This document shows, piece by piece, positions 9,186 through 17,664 of a stretch of 37,195 bases of DNA. The notes beneath the pieces were generated by a model. It did not search any database, was not told where the DNA came from, and worked only from the letters and a program-made list of their open reading frames with translations. A program made the translations under genes and the position numbers. Every line of letters begins with the position of its first letter. The first letter of the stretch is position 1. The stretch is from an uncultured Mycoplasmatota bacterium (lineage in GTDB: Bacteria; Bacillota_I; Bacilli_A; RF39; UBA660), in contig URWD01000011.1 in NCBI GenBank assembly GCA_900551525.1, positions 1-37,195 of the forward strand. Reading direction: 5' to 3'.

Positions 9186-9845
9186 ATGTACTATATAGGT
9201 GATACTAAGGATGTATTTACGCCGAAAGTATTTTTAGGTTCTGGATGTGAAGGAAAAGTTTATTATAATGAAGATACTAATGAAGCTGTTAAAATACAAT
9301 ATAATGAAATAAATAAGATTACTTCCTTAAGTGAAGAAAGTGCTTTACGTTTATGTAATATTCCAACTAATTATATTCTTCTTCCAAGAAGACTTGTATA
9401 TGATGAAAATGGAAAATATCTAGGATACACTACAACATATATTCCTAAAAGTAAAGAAATTGAGGAACTAGATGTACAAAAATACACTTTAAAAACATTG
9501 ACAGCTATATTAATAAGATTATATAAAGATGCTTATGAAGTAAGTAAATATGGACTTTGTATAAATGACGTACTTTCTGATGGAAATTATATATTTAATG
9601 GATCATATTATTTAATAGATCCTGGTTTATATTATTTTAGTGATAAAGATAAAGAAGAAATATTAAAAGAAAATATTAGTAAAATTAATACTTTTATAAA
9701 CTATACTATTTTATGGGATAGAATACAAGAAATTCAAAACAAATTAATAGAAAGAGGTAGTAATTACACAATATGTGATTATTTAAAAGATGAAGCAAAA
9801 GAGGATGAAACACTTATTGGATTGATTAGAAGGAAGGTAAAATAA
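9186..9845 (+). CDS. Protein-kinase-like fold protein, copy 1
   Basis: 219 residues, no signal or membrane span. The N-terminus has a glycine-rich loop GSGCEGKVY (18-26) followed by AVKI with a candidate ATP lysine (Lys36). 'YILLPRRLVYDENGKYLGYTT' looks like the hinge between lobes. INDVLSDGNYIF holds an Asp128...Asn134 pair resembling a catalytic loop, and LIDPG (Asp145) stands where DFG is expected. The HRD histidine is missing and the C-lobe is short, so it could be a small kinase or a pseudokinase. It is followed after one base by a diverged paralogue under a very strong promoter. No named family recognised. Confidence 0.6.
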   Translation: MYYIGDTKDVFTPKVFLGSGCEGKVYYNEDTNEAVKIQYNEINKITSLSEESALRLCNIPTNYILLPRRLVYDENGKYLGYTTTYIPKSKEIEELDVQKYTLKTLTAILIRLYKDAYEVSKYGLCINDVLSDGNYIFNGSYYLIDPGLYYFSDKDKEEILKENISKINTFINYTILWDRIQEIQNKLIERGSNYTICDYLKDEAKEDETLIGLIRRKVK

Positions 9846-9846
9846 T

Positions 9847-10494
9847 ATGGAATATTTTATCGGTGAAAACAAAGAACTTTTTGTTCCAGACAAGAAAATT
9901 GGACAAGGTTTTGAAGGTGTTGTATATTTAAATAAAAAAAGTAATGAAGCAGTTAAGATATTTTCAAAATATAATAAGTTAAATATTGAAACTGCTGAAA
10001 AAATGACACAAATACATACAAAATATATATTACTTCCAAGAAGACTTGTATTTGATGAATTTGATAATTATGCTGGCTATACTACAAAATATATTGAGAC
10101 TAATAAACCAATGACTAGTTCAACATTAGTTAATTATCCTATTATTTATTTATTATATTTATTTTCTAAGTTGTATAAAGAAGTTGACTTAATAAGTAAT
10201 CATAAATTATTACTTGCAGATTTGGAAAATCCTGACAATTATATATATAATGGAAACTTCTATCTAGTAGATCCAGGTTATTATCATTTCGTAGGCAATT
10301 CCTATGAAAGCGTTTTAGGAAAAAATATTGATACTATAAATAGATTCTTATTATCATATGGATTAAATTATGACAATGAAGAAATTGAAAAATTTTTAAA
10401 AAAATTAAATAATTCTTATACTGTTTGTGATTATTTAAGAGATACAGGAAGTATATTTGAAAGTTATACAAGTTTAACAAGAAAGAGAAAATAA
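9847..10494 (+). CDS. Protein-kinase-like fold protein, copy 2
   Basis: 215 residues, a tandem paralogue of the preceding gene with a one-base gap and AGGAAGG as ribosome site. Key positions are kept: GQGFEGVVY (19-27), AVKI with Lys37, ILLPRRLVFD hinge, ADLENPDNYIYNG (Asp125, Asn131) and LVDPG (Asp142). Both proteins end with a conserved YTxCDYLxD segment. Conservation of the loop lysine and both aspartates in diverged copies suggests nucleotide binding is kept. Function and partner are unknown; the pair could act as a heterodimer. Confidence 0.6.
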   Translation: MEYFIGENKELFVPDKKIGQGFEGVVYLNKKSNEAVKIFSKYNKLNIETAEKMTQIHTKYILLPRRLVFDEFDNYAGYTTKYIETNKPMTSSTLVNYPIIYLLYLFSKLYKEVDLISNHKLLLADLENPDNYIYNGNFYLVDPGYYHFVGNSYESVLGKNIDTINRFLLSYGLNYDNEEIEKFLKKLNNSYTVCDYLRDTGSIFESYTSLTRKRK

Positions 10495-10504
10495 TTTAAA
10501 TTAT

Positions 10505-10534
10505 AAAACGAACCTACAATTGTAGGTTCGTTTT
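10505..10534. terminator. Bidirectional terminator between kinase-like gene and pnp
   Basis: A perfect 30-bp palindrome centred on CAATTG with A4 and T4 ends, lying between convergent genes. Confidence 0.9.
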
Positions 10535-10544
10535 GAGTTGAAAA

Positions 10545-12707
10545 TTAATCTTTATTTTTAGGATTTTCTTTTTTTTCTGGTTTAGGTAAACATTCTTTAC
10601 GAGATAAATTTAATCTTCCACGATTATCATATCCAAGTGATTTAACCATTATTTCATCACCAACAGATACAATATCTTTTGGTTTTTCTACTCTTTCCCA
10701 AGCAAGTTGAGATACATGTACTAAGCCTTCACATCCTGGCCAAAGTTCTACGAAACAACCAAAGTCTTCTACTTTTGTAACTTTACCAGTGTATACTTTT
10801 CCTTCTTCAACTTCACGAATAACATCTAGTATCATTTGTTTAGTTTTAGCAATTATATCTTTATCAGTATGATAAATTATTACTCTACCATCATCTTCAA
10901 GATCAACTTTAACAGCATCTTTATCATTAACTGTTGCTACGTTTGAAGCTTCAAGTATAATTTTAGTAATCATTTCTCCACCCTTACCAATAATATCTCT
11001 AATCTTTTCTGGGTCAACACTAAATGTTTCAATCTTAGGTGCATACTTACTTACTTCACTACGTGGCTCAGAAATTGTATTTTCCATTACATCTAAAATT
11101 TCCATACGAGCTTTTTTGGCTTGAGCTAGTGCTTCACCTAGTATTTCTTTTGTTACACCTTTTATTTTAATATCCATTTGAAGAGCTGTAATACCTTCGC
11201 GAGTACCAGCAACTTTAAAGTCCATATCTCCCATGTGATCTTCAAGACCTTGAATATCAGTAAGAATTGTGTATTTGCTTCCATCTGGACTAGTAATAAG
11301 TCCCATAGCAATACCTGCAACTGGAGCTTTAATTGGCACACCAGCAGCCATTAAACTTAGACATCCAGAACAAATTGTTGCTTGACTTGATGAACCATTA
11401 CTTTCTAAAACTTCACTAACAACACGAATTGTGTATGGAAATTCTTCTTCAGATGGAATAACTTGAGCAAGTGCTCTTTCACCTAAAGCCCCATGACCAA
11501 TTTCTCTTCTTCCAGGTGAACCATATCTTCCGACTTCACCAACAGAGAATTGTGGGAAGTTATAATGAAGCATGAATCTTTTTGTGTCTTCAATTCCTAG
11601 TCCGTCAAGTATTTGATGTTCACCTAGTGCACCTAATGTAGTTGTTGCTAGTACTTGAGTTTCTCCTCTTGAGAATAGTGCTGAACCATGAGTTCTTGCA
11701 AGTAAATCAACACCTGCATAAAGTGGTCTAATTTCATCCATCTTTCTGCCATCTGGTCTAATATGTTCATCAGTAATAAGACGACGAACTTCCCCACCTT
11801 CGATTAAATGAAGTACCTTAGATACTTGAGCCATTTTATTATTTTTATTCTCATCATCAGCATAAACTTCTTCAAAATGAGCCATTGTATTTTCTTTAAC
11901 TTCATCTATTTTAGCATATTTTTCTAGCTTTTCTTTAATTTGAATAGCTGCAAGCATATCTGCTGTTGCATAGTCTCTAACTGCACTTTCAATTTCTGCA
12001 TCAATTTCAGCTTTAGGTAGTTCTACTTTTTCTACACCTATTTCATCAATAATACTTTGTTCAAATTCACATAATTTTTTAATATTTTCATGTGCAAACA
12101 TTAAGGCATCAAGCATTAATTCTTCACTAACTTCTTTAGAACCAGCTTCAACCATACAAATTGCATCTTTAGTACCAGCAACAGTTAAATGTAGTGTACT
12201 TACTTCATTTTGTTCAGCTGTTGGATTAATGACAAATTTACCATTAATTAAACCAACAATAACACCTGCAACAGGTCCATCAAATGGAATATTTGATATA
12301 CCTAAACAAAGTGATGAACCAAATAATGCAGTCATTTCTGGTGAATTATCTTGATCAACAGATAGAACTGTATTAATAACTTGAATTTCATTTCTTAAAT
12401 TTTCATCAAACATTGGTCTAATTGGTCTATCAATAAGTCTTGCCGCAAGTGTTGCAGCATCGCTAGGTCTTCCTTCTCTTTTAATAAATCCTCCAGGAAT
12501 TTTACCTACTGAATATAATCTTTCTTGATATAAAACTTGAAGTGGAAAGAAATCTTGTGAAACTGGTGTTTTTCCCATTACACAAACAGATAATACTGCT
12601 GTATCTCCATATCTTACTAGTACTGCTCCATTTGTTTGTTTAGCTAGTTCTCCAGTTTCTACTACTAATTCTCTTCCATCAAAATCTAATTTAAATATTT
12701 TCTTCAT
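10545..12707 (-). CDS. pnp: Polyribonucleotide nucleotidyltransferase (PNPase)
   Basis: 720 residues from the ATG at 12707; the in-frame ATG at 12713 overlaps the AAAGGA ribosome site. PNPase degrades RNA 3'-5' using phosphate. Two RNase PH domains are visible (N-terminal with GGFIKREGRPSD; second with RPDGRKMDEIRPL, LFSRGETQ and MGDMDFKVAGT), then a KH domain (IRDIIGKGGEMI) and a C-terminal S1 domain (VYTGKVTKVEDFGCFVEL). The tail is lysine-rich. It follows rpsO, the conserved bacterial order, with an intergenic hairpin that may limit or process read-through. Confidence 0.97.
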   Translation of the reverse strand: MKKIFKLDFDGRELVVETGELAKQTNGAVLVRYGDTAVLSVCVMGKTPVSQDFFPLQVLYQERLYSVGKIPGGFIKREGRPSDAATLAARLIDRPIRPMFDENLRNEIQVINTVLSVDQDNSPEMTALFGSSLCLGISNIPFDGPVAGVIVGLINGKFVINPTAEQNEVSTLHLTVAGTKDAICMVEAGSKEVSEELMLDALMFAHENIKKLCEFEQSIIDEIGVEKVELPKAEIDAEIESAVRDYATADMLAAIQIKEKLEKYAKIDEVKENTMAHFEEVYADDENKNNKMAQVSKVLHLIEGGEVRRLITDEHIRPDGRKMDEIRPLYAGVDLLARTHGSALFSRGETQVLATTTLGALGEHQILDGLGIEDTKRFMLHYNFPQFSVGEVGRYGSPGRREIGHGALGERALAQVIPSEEEFPYTIRVVSEVLESNGSSSQATICSGCLSLMAAGVPIKAPVAGIAMGLITSPDGSKYTILTDIQGLEDHMGDMDFKVAGTREGITALQMDIKIKGVTKEILGEALAQAKKARMEILDVMENTISEPRSEVSKYAPKIETFSVDPEKIRDIIGKGGEMITKIILEASNVATVNDKDAVKVDLEDDGRVIIYHTDKDIIAKTKQMILDVIREVEEGKVYTGKVTKVEDFGCFVELWPGCEGLVHVSQLAWERVEKPKDIVSVGDEIMVKSLGYDNRGRLNLSRKECLPKPEKKENPKNKD

Positions 12708-12730
12708 ATACATCCTTTCTAAAAATAAAA

Positions 12731-12751
12731 GGACACTAAAAACAAGTGCCC
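12731..12751 (-). terminator. rpsO-pnp intergenic hairpin
   Basis: On the minus strand GGGCACT (12745-12751) pairs with AGTGTCC (12731-12737, one G-U) and is followed by TTTTATTTTT. It is either a partial terminator or the processing stem typical of rpsO-pnp. Confidence 0.75.
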
Positions 12752-12756
12752 TTTAA

Positions 12757-13026
12757 TTATTTTCTTAAATTTAATTTCTTAATTACTTCTCTATAACTTA
12801 CTACATCATTTTTCTTTAAATAGTCAAGTAATTTTTTACGACGACCGACTTTCATAAGTAGACCTCTTTTTGAATGATAATCATGCTTATGTTCTTTTAA
12901 ATGTTCTGTTAAGTTATTAATTTCATTTGTAAGAATTGCAATTTGTACTTCAGTTGAACCACAATCATTTTCAGATTTTGCAAATTCTTTAATGATTTTT
13001 GCTTTTTCTTCTTTCATTAAAGCCAT
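12757..13026 (-). CDS. rpsO: 30S ribosomal protein S15
   Basis: 89 residues, the usual size. The pattern CGSTEVQIAILTNEINNLTEHLKEHKHDYHSKRGL..VGRRKKLLDYL is that of S15, which binds the central domain of 16S rRNA. GGGAGG lies upstream of the start. It has its own promoter at 13112-13140 and a folded leader, and is followed by pnp. Confidence 0.98.
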   Translation of the reverse strand: MALMKEEKAKIIKEFAKSENDCGSTEVQIAILTNEINNLTEHLKEHKHDYHSKRGLLMKVGRRKKLLDYLKKNDVVSYREVIKKLNLRK

Positions 13027-13105
13027 AATATTTTTCCTCCCACTTTCTTAATTGGTTTAATCATAGTATTGATTTGGAGATATCAAAACCAAGAATAAAC
13101 TTCAT
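13027..13105 (-). promoter_or_regulatory. rpsO leader, possible S15 autoregulatory structure
   Basis: The leader can fold: TTGGTTT near its 5' end (13085-13091) pairs with AAACCAA nearer the gene, and TTGAT with ATCAA inside. S15 is known to repress its own mRNA through leader structures in several bacteria; that this one does so is inference. Confidence 0.4.
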
Positions 13106-13111
13106 ATATTT

Positions 13112-13140
13112 ATTATAATTTAAAACTCACTCTTTTGCAA
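13112..13140 (-). promoter_or_regulatory. rpsO promoter
   Basis: TTGCAA (13135-13140), 17-base spacer, TATAAT (13112-13117), immediately after the rplT stop. No terminator is visible between rplT and this promoter, so read-through from the infC operon is possible. Confidence 0.8.
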
Positions 13141-13143
13141 GCA

Positions 13144-13695
13144 CTATTTTAAAGATGCAAGTAATTCATCTTTTTTCATTGTAGAGTAACCTTTTACTCC
13201 TTTATCTTTAGCAAGTGCTTTTAATTCTGCTAAAGTTTTTGAACTTAAATCAACAGATGCTTCTTTTTTAGTTTCTTTCTTTTCAGCTTTTACTTCTTTA
13301 GTTTCTGCTTTAACTTCTTTTTTAGCAGCCTTTACTTCACCATTTAAAGCTTTTTTAGCAGTTTCAACTAATGCTGTAAATGATTTAGGATCATCAATTG
13401 CCATTTCTGATAACATTTTTCTATTGATTTCAATACCTGCTTTTGCAAGTCCATTTATAAATTTAGAATAACTAATTTCATTTTCACGACATGCAGCATT
13501 GATTCTTGTAATCCATAATTTTCTGAAATTTCTCTTATTTTGTCTTCTGTCTCTGAATGCATAAGCTCCACTATGGAATACTTGTTCTTGAGCAGTTTTG
13601 TAAAGTCTATGTTTACTTCCAAAATAACCTTTTGCTTCTTTTAAAACTTTTCTTCTTCTATTCTTAGAAACGTTTCCGCCTTTAACTCTTGCCAT
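13144..13695 (-). CDS. rplT: 50S ribosomal protein L20 with C-terminal Rho_N/SAP-like extension
   Basis: 183 residues, whereas L20 is normally about 118. Residues 1-117 are ordinary L20 (MARVKGGNVSKNRRRKVLKEAKGYFGSKHRLYK, RDRRQNKRNFRKLWITRINAACR). A Lys/Glu/Ala-rich linker with repeats of KKEVKAETKEVKAE spans about 119-147. Residues 149-183 (LSSKTLAELKALAKDKGVKGYSTMKKDELLASL) look like the small helical domain of the Rho N-terminus/SAP class, which binds nucleic acid. L20 assembles the 50S subunit and represses its own operon. The fused domain is unusual; its role is unknown. Confidence 0.93.
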   Translation of the reverse strand: MARVKGGNVSKNRRRKVLKEAKGYFGSKHRLYKTAQEQVFHSGAYAFRDRRQNKRNFRKLWITRINAACRENEISYSKFINGLAKAGIEINRKMLSEMAIDDPKSFTALVETAKKALNGEVKAAKKEVKAETKEVKAEKKETKKEASVDLSSKTLAELKALAKDKGVKGYSTMKKDELLASLK

Positions 13696-13714
13696 TACTT
13701 ATTCACCTCCATGA

Positions 13715-13909
13715 TTAGATAACAGATTTTAATCTGCTACTATCTCCTTTTGCTAGTGTTCCTTTATTTCTTCTTTGTCTTACTGCTTTTGCTGTATCTT
13801 TTCCAGTCTTATGGTTACTTCCTGACTTCATATAAGTTAAAGTACCATTTTTCTTTTTGTTAAACACTTTAGAACTAGACTTATGTGTTTTTTGTTTACT
13901 TTTTGCCAT
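13715..13909 (-). CDS. rpmI: 50S ribosomal protein L35
   Basis: 64 residues, the usual length. The basic sequence MAKSKQKTHKSSSKVF and KTGKDTAKAVRQRRNKGTL is typical of L35. It is the middle gene of infC-rpmI-rplT and starts one base after the infC stop, with AAGGA inside the end of infC, so coupling to infC translation is likely. Confidence 0.96.
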   Translation of the reverse strand: MAKSKQKTHKSSSKVFNKKKNGTLTYMKSGSNHKTGKDTAKAVRQRRNKGTLAKGDSSRLKSVI

Positions 13910-13910
13910 A

Positions 13911-14453
13911 CTAATTTCCTTCTTTCTTTTTTGGTGCTAAAATCATTGCAATTTGTCTTCCTTCTTGTTTTGGTTCAGTTTCAATTACAGAAACATCACT
14001 TAAAGCATCTGCAAATTTTAGAAGTACATCTCTACCAAGTTCTGGTCTTGCCATTTGACGACCTTTAAAACGAATAAATGCTCTAATTTTATGTCCTTTT
14101 TCAAGATATTCTTTAGCATTCTTTCTTCTTGTTTCAAAGTCTCCAACATCGATGGTTACTGACAAACGATATTCTTTCATCTCTTTATTTGCTTCTCTTG
14201 CTTTCTTTTGACTTTCTTTTAGCTTTTTTTGTTTTTCATAACGATATTTGTTATAATCCATTATTTTAGCAACAGCAGGAACGCCATTACCATTCATTAA
14301 AACTAAATCAAGTCCAGCATACCCAGCAAGTGTAAGAGCATCTTTACGTTTTTTTAGTCCCATCTTTTCGCCATTTGGCCCAATTACCATCAATTCTTCT
14401 GCACGAATATTTTCATTGATTGGTAGTTCATTACTATCTATCTTTGCTATAAT
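13911..14453 (-). CDS. infC: Translation initiation factor IF-3, predicted AUU start
   Basis: 180 residues from an ATT codon at 14451-14453. The N-domain (INENIRAEELMVIGPNGEKMGL..ALTLAGYAGLDLVL), linker helix (KYRYEKQKK) and C-domain (EYRLSVTIDVGDFETRRKNAKEYLEKGHKIRAFIRFKGRQM) are all present. An in-frame ATG at 14471 exists, but GGAGGTG (14457-14463) lies downstream of it and is placed five bases ahead of ATT. AUU starts are established for infC and let IF-3 repress itself. First gene of the operon with rpmI and rplT. Confidence 0.93.
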   Translation of the reverse strand: MIAKIDSNELPINENIRAEELMVIGPNGEKMGLKKRKDALTLAGYAGLDLVLMNGNGVPAVAKIMDYNKYRYEKQKKLKESQKKAREANKEMKEYRLSVTIDVGDFETRRKNAKEYLEKGHKIRAFIRFKGRQMARPELGRDVLLKFADALSDVSVIETEPKQEGRQIAMILAPKKKEGN

Positions 14454-14470
14454 AAGCACCTCCAACGTCA

Positions 14471-14579
14471 TTAAAAAATGGATACCTATTTAGTACCCAT
14501 TCCAAAAAAGTTTATCAAATAAATCTAAATACTTTCATGGCATTTACCTATCGCTATTTGCAATCAGGTGGATACTAAA
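14471..14579 (-). promoter_or_regulatory. L20-type leader attenuator of the infC operon
   Basis: A terminator hairpin ATGGGTAC (14493-14500) with GTATCCAT (14478-14485) plus a T run at 14473-14478 lies just ahead of infC. Upstream TTTAGTATCC (14570-14579) can pair with GGGTACTAAA (14489-14498) through one G-U, which would prevent the terminator. This fits the L20 leader of Firmicutes, where excess L20 favours termination. Confidence 0.8.
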
Positions 14580-14607
14580 TCTCTTTCCTTTTTCAAGTAA
14601 CATCAAT

Positions 14608-14636
14608 ATATTACAACATTATTGTATGTTTGTCAA
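14608..14636 (-). promoter_or_regulatory. infC operon promoter
   Basis: TTGACA (14631-14636), 17-base spacer, TAATAT (14608-14613), giving a leader of about 150 nt that holds the attenuator. Confidence 0.85.
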
Positions 14637-14652
14637 ATGTTTTTTATTACTT

Positions 14653-16620
14653 TTAATATTTTTCATTTAAATAATTTACTATATCTTTAGTTATTTTACT
14701 AGCTCCGAAGTAGAATGCATCAGTTTTACCATTTTTATGAGATACATTCGGAGTAATAACTACGATACTAAATTTCGGATCTTCCGATGGGTAAAAGCCT
14801 GCGAATGATGAAGAAATAGTAGCAGTATCAACTTTGCCATCATTATTGGTATCTAAAAAGCTTTCACTTGTGCCTGTTTTTCCTGCAAAATCTAACCCTT
14901 GAGGTACATAAAACTTACCAGTTCCTTCACTTAGAACAAGTCTCAAACCTTCTCTTATTCTGGTTAAACTTTCTTCATTTAAATCAACATCATTTAAAAT
15001 ATTTATTTTATTTTCTAGTATTATTTTATCTTTATTCTTTATTTCTTTCATTAAGTTTAAAGACATTCTTTTGCCACTTGCAACACTATTTATATATTGC
15101 AAAAGTTCAACTGGTGTATAAGTATCATATTGTCCAATCGCTAGATTAAGAAGAAGGTCATCTGCCACAGTTGAACCAATTATTCCTGTTTGTTCACCTG
15201 GTAAATCAATTTCTGTTTTAACGCCTAGACCAAAACTTGCTAGCATATCTCTATAAGTTTTAAAATGTTCTTTAGTAGCATTAAGTTTCATATTTGGTTT
15301 ATACTTATTACCTGTCAAATTAATTGCAATCATATACTGATAATAATTTGATGAATTAGCTAAAGCTGTTAAATCATTTACTTTACCTAATCTTTTAAAA
15401 CTACACTTCTGAGGTATAAATTCAAGTTTTACACAAGCATCATTAATATATGTCCCCGGAGTAATTAAATTATATTTATAACCCACTGCAATAGTTGCTC
15501 CCTTTACACTACTTCCCATGGTATAAGATTTATTAATTGTGTTTAAACTTATATCACTAAATGTATTATCATCATTTAATCTTTGACCAGAAATAGCTAA
15601 AATGGCACCAGAAAGAGGATTACTTATAATTGCATAACTATCTTTAAAATATTCAGTATTACCATATTTTTTACCTAATGTAATTTTATTCTTTAATATT
15701 TCATCTACTTTCATTTGTAAATCAATATCAATTGATAAAACTAAGTCATTTCCTTTTTTCTCATTTTCTATTTTAACTAATTTATAATCACTTTCTACTT
15801 TATATTTAGCCTTTTCTCCTTTTAAATATTCTTCATATTCTTTTTCTAGATAACTTAAACCCACAGTATCTGTAAGTTCATAACCTTCATTTAGATAATA
15901 ATCTTTATTTTCTTTAGTTATTGGCCCCACTTTACCAAAGATATTTTTAAGTGTATCACCATAAGGATATGTTCTTTCCCAAGTAATTTCACCGGTAACA
16001 CCGGGAATATTACTTTCAATTACTTTAGCAAATTCTTCTTCACTAACATTTTTAACAATTTCTTTTTTACTATAGATATAACCTTTATTCATTAAATTAT
16101 ATATATGAGCTACTTTTTTTGTATCTGTATCATAATTAATCATATCATCAGTTATTCTTTCAAGTTTTAACTTTTCTAATGTTTCATTACCTATTTTTCT
16201 TTCTTCATATAATCTATATTCATCACTTGTAATTAAATCTTTACCATTATTATTTGTAATTAGATAGTACTCTTTTAATTCATCAATAGATGCTTCTTTA
16301 ACATCAATTATTTTTTCTAAAGACCAAGCAATTTCCAATTCTTCGATAGTTTTTATCCCCTTTATTTTATTATAATAAATAGTTTTAACACCAATATTAT
16401 CCACCAAAACTTTACCATTAGTATCAAGTATTCTACCTCTTGGACTACTAACACCACTAACATAAATGTTAGTTTTTTCTTCTAGTTTTTTTTCATAATA
16501 AGAAGAATTGGATAAAATAATCCCCAACTTAATGCCAAATATAATAAAAATTATGATGATAGAACTTAAAAATATATATCTCTTCATACAATTTAGTATT
16601 CCTTTTTTTATATTTTTCAT
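14653..16620 (-). CDS. Class B penicillin-binding protein (transpeptidase)
   Basis: 655 residues from the ATG at 16620; an in-frame ATG at 16587 with AAAGGAA upstream is a plausible alternative start. One N-terminal membrane span (YIFLSSIIIIFIIFGIKLG) is followed by the class B linker SSPRGRILDTNGKVLVDN. The transpeptidase domain has the nucleophile motif GSSVK (SxxK), ANSSN (SxN) and FAGKTGTSE (KTG). There is no glycosyltransferase domain and no PASTA domain, unlike the PBP at 28765-30846. It cross-links peptidoglycan outside the membrane; assignment to elongation (PBP2-like) or another process such as sporulation cannot be settled from sequence. Confidence 0.85.
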   Translation of the reverse strand: MKNIKKGILNCMKRYIFLSSIIIIFIIFGIKLGIILSNSSYYEKKLEEKTNIYVSGVSSPRGRILDTNGKVLVDNIGVKTIYYNKIKGIKTIEELEIAWSLEKIIDVKEASIDELKEYYLITNNNGKDLITSDEYRLYEERKIGNETLEKLKLERITDDMINYDTDTKKVAHIYNLMNKGYIYSKKEIVKNVSEEEFAKVIESNIPGVTGEITWERTYPYGDTLKNIFGKVGPITKENKDYYLNEGYELTDTVGLSYLEKEYEEYLKGEKAKYKVESDYKLVKIENEKKGNDLVLSIDIDLQMKVDEILKNKITLGKKYGNTEYFKDSYAIISNPLSGAILAISGQRLNDDNTFSDISLNTINKSYTMGSSVKGATIAVGYKYNLITPGTYINDACVKLEFIPQKCSFKRLGKVNDLTALANSSNYYQYMIAINLTGNKYKPNMKLNATKEHFKTYRDMLASFGLGVKTEIDLPGEQTGIIGSTVADDLLLNLAIGQYDTYTPVELLQYINSVASGKRMSLNLMKEIKNKDKIILENKINILNDVDLNEESLTRIREGLRLVLSEGTGKFYVPQGLDFAGKTGTSESFLDTNNDGKVDTATISSSFAGFYPSEDPKFSIVVITPNVSHKNGKTDAFYFGASKITKDIVNYLNEKY

Positions 16621-16643
16621 ACAATATATTAAGGTGATTAATA

Positions 16644-16907
16644 ATGTTTAATATAATCGGAGCTTATATAAATAAACTAACTAAAGATGATGTAAATAAA
16701 TTTGCTATATCAAAAGGTGCTAATTTATCAAATGAAGAATTAGAATTTACTTATTCGTTTATTAAGAAGAATTGGAAAGATATATTAAAAAATCCTTCTA
16801 TATTTGATATAGAAAGATATTCTAAATATTATAGCAACGATAACTTTATAAAAATTAAACAAGTATTTAATGAGTATTTTCAAAAGTTTAGTTCTTATTT
16901 AAAATAA
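16644..16907 (+). CDS. DUF2624-like small protein
   Basis: 87 residues with AAGGTGA as ribosome site. The pattern 'INKLTKDDVNKFAISKGANLSNEELEFTYSFIKKNWKDIL' followed by a helical C-terminus resembles the DUF2624 family (B. subtilis YqfT), soluble helical proteins of unknown function. It is divergent from the PBP gene and is separated from sigK by its own terminator. Assignment is by pattern only. Confidence 0.6.
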   Translation: MFNIIGAYINKLTKDDVNKFAISKGANLSNEELEFTYSFIKKNWKDILKNPSIFDIERYSKYYSNDNFIKIKQVFNEYFQKFSSYLK

Positions 16908-16934
16908 ATGTTACCTAAAAGTAGCATTTTTTAT
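16907..16934 (+). terminator. Terminator after the DUF2624-like gene
   Basis: AATGTTAC (16907-16914) pairs with GTAGCATT (16921-16928, one G-U), followed by six T from 16927. Confidence 0.75.
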
Positions 16935-16968
16935 TTAAATAAATATATAATTTACCAAGAGGTGTATT

Positions 16969-17664
16969 ATGTTTTTAAACTTACTAAATATTATTAAAGA
17001 TATGCTTTTTTTTACTGGTTCTTATTCTAATAATGTCTTTCCAGAACCACTTTCGAGTGAAGAAGAAGAAATATGCATAAATAAGATGTTAAATGGTGAT
17101 AAAGAAGCTCGAAATAAATTAATTGAACATAACCTTAGACTTGTTGCCCATATTGTTAAAAAGTATGATACTAAAGAAGCAATGACTGATGATTTAATAA
17201 GTATTGGCACTATTGGTCTAATTAAAGGTATTGATACTTATAATGGTGATAGAAAAACTAAAATTACTACTTATGCTGCTAGATGTATTCAAAATGAAAT
17301 ACTTATGCATTTTAGAAGTCAAAAAAAATATGGACCAACTGTATCTTTAAATGATGCTATTGGTCACGATAAAGAAGGAAATGAAATAAATTTAATTGAT
17401 GTTATTAAAGATAAAAATGTTGATTTGTTTGAAACACTTGATTTAAAAAATAATATTAATCTTTTAAAAAAATATTTAAGATTACTAAATAAAAGAGAAA
17501 AAGAAATAATTATTAAAAGGTATGGTTTAAATAATACTAAGGATATGACTCAAAAAGAAATAGCGGATGAACTTAAAATATCAAGAAGTTATGTTTCAAG
17601 AATAGAAAAAAGAGCACTTACAAAAATGCTCACTGAATTTATTAAGAATAAAAATATAGATTGA
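16969..17664 (+). CDS. sigK: RNA polymerase sporulation sigma factor, sigma-K family
   Basis: 231 residues with AGAGGTG upstream. Region 2 (IEHNLRLVAHIVKKYD..DDLISIGTIGLIKGIDTY..TKITTYAARCIQNEILMHFR) and region 4 (KREKEIIIKRYGL..MTQKEIADELKISRSYVSRIEKRAL) follow sigma-K closely, as does the middle segment SLNDAIGHDKEGNEINLIDV. The first 18 residues are hydrophobic and precede Y-x-N-N-x-F-P-x-P-L-S, matching the pro-sequence that SpoIVFB removes in B. subtilis. The gene is uninterrupted (no skin element). Sigma-K drives late mother-cell genes such as spore coat genes; a CotD-like gene with a matching promoter lies at 26769-27092. Sigma-E is the main alternative. Confidence 0.85.
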   Translation: MFLNLLNIIKDMLFFTGSYSNNVFPEPLSSEEEEICINKMLNGDKEARNKLIEHNLRLVAHIVKKYDTKEAMTDDLISIGTIGLIKGIDTYNGDRKTKITTYAARCIQNEILMHFRSQKKYGPTVSLNDAIGHDKEGNEINLIDVIKDKNVDLFETLDLKNNINLLKKYLRLLNKREKEIIIKRYGLNNTKDMTQKEIADELKISRSYVSRIEKRALTKMLTEFIKNKNID

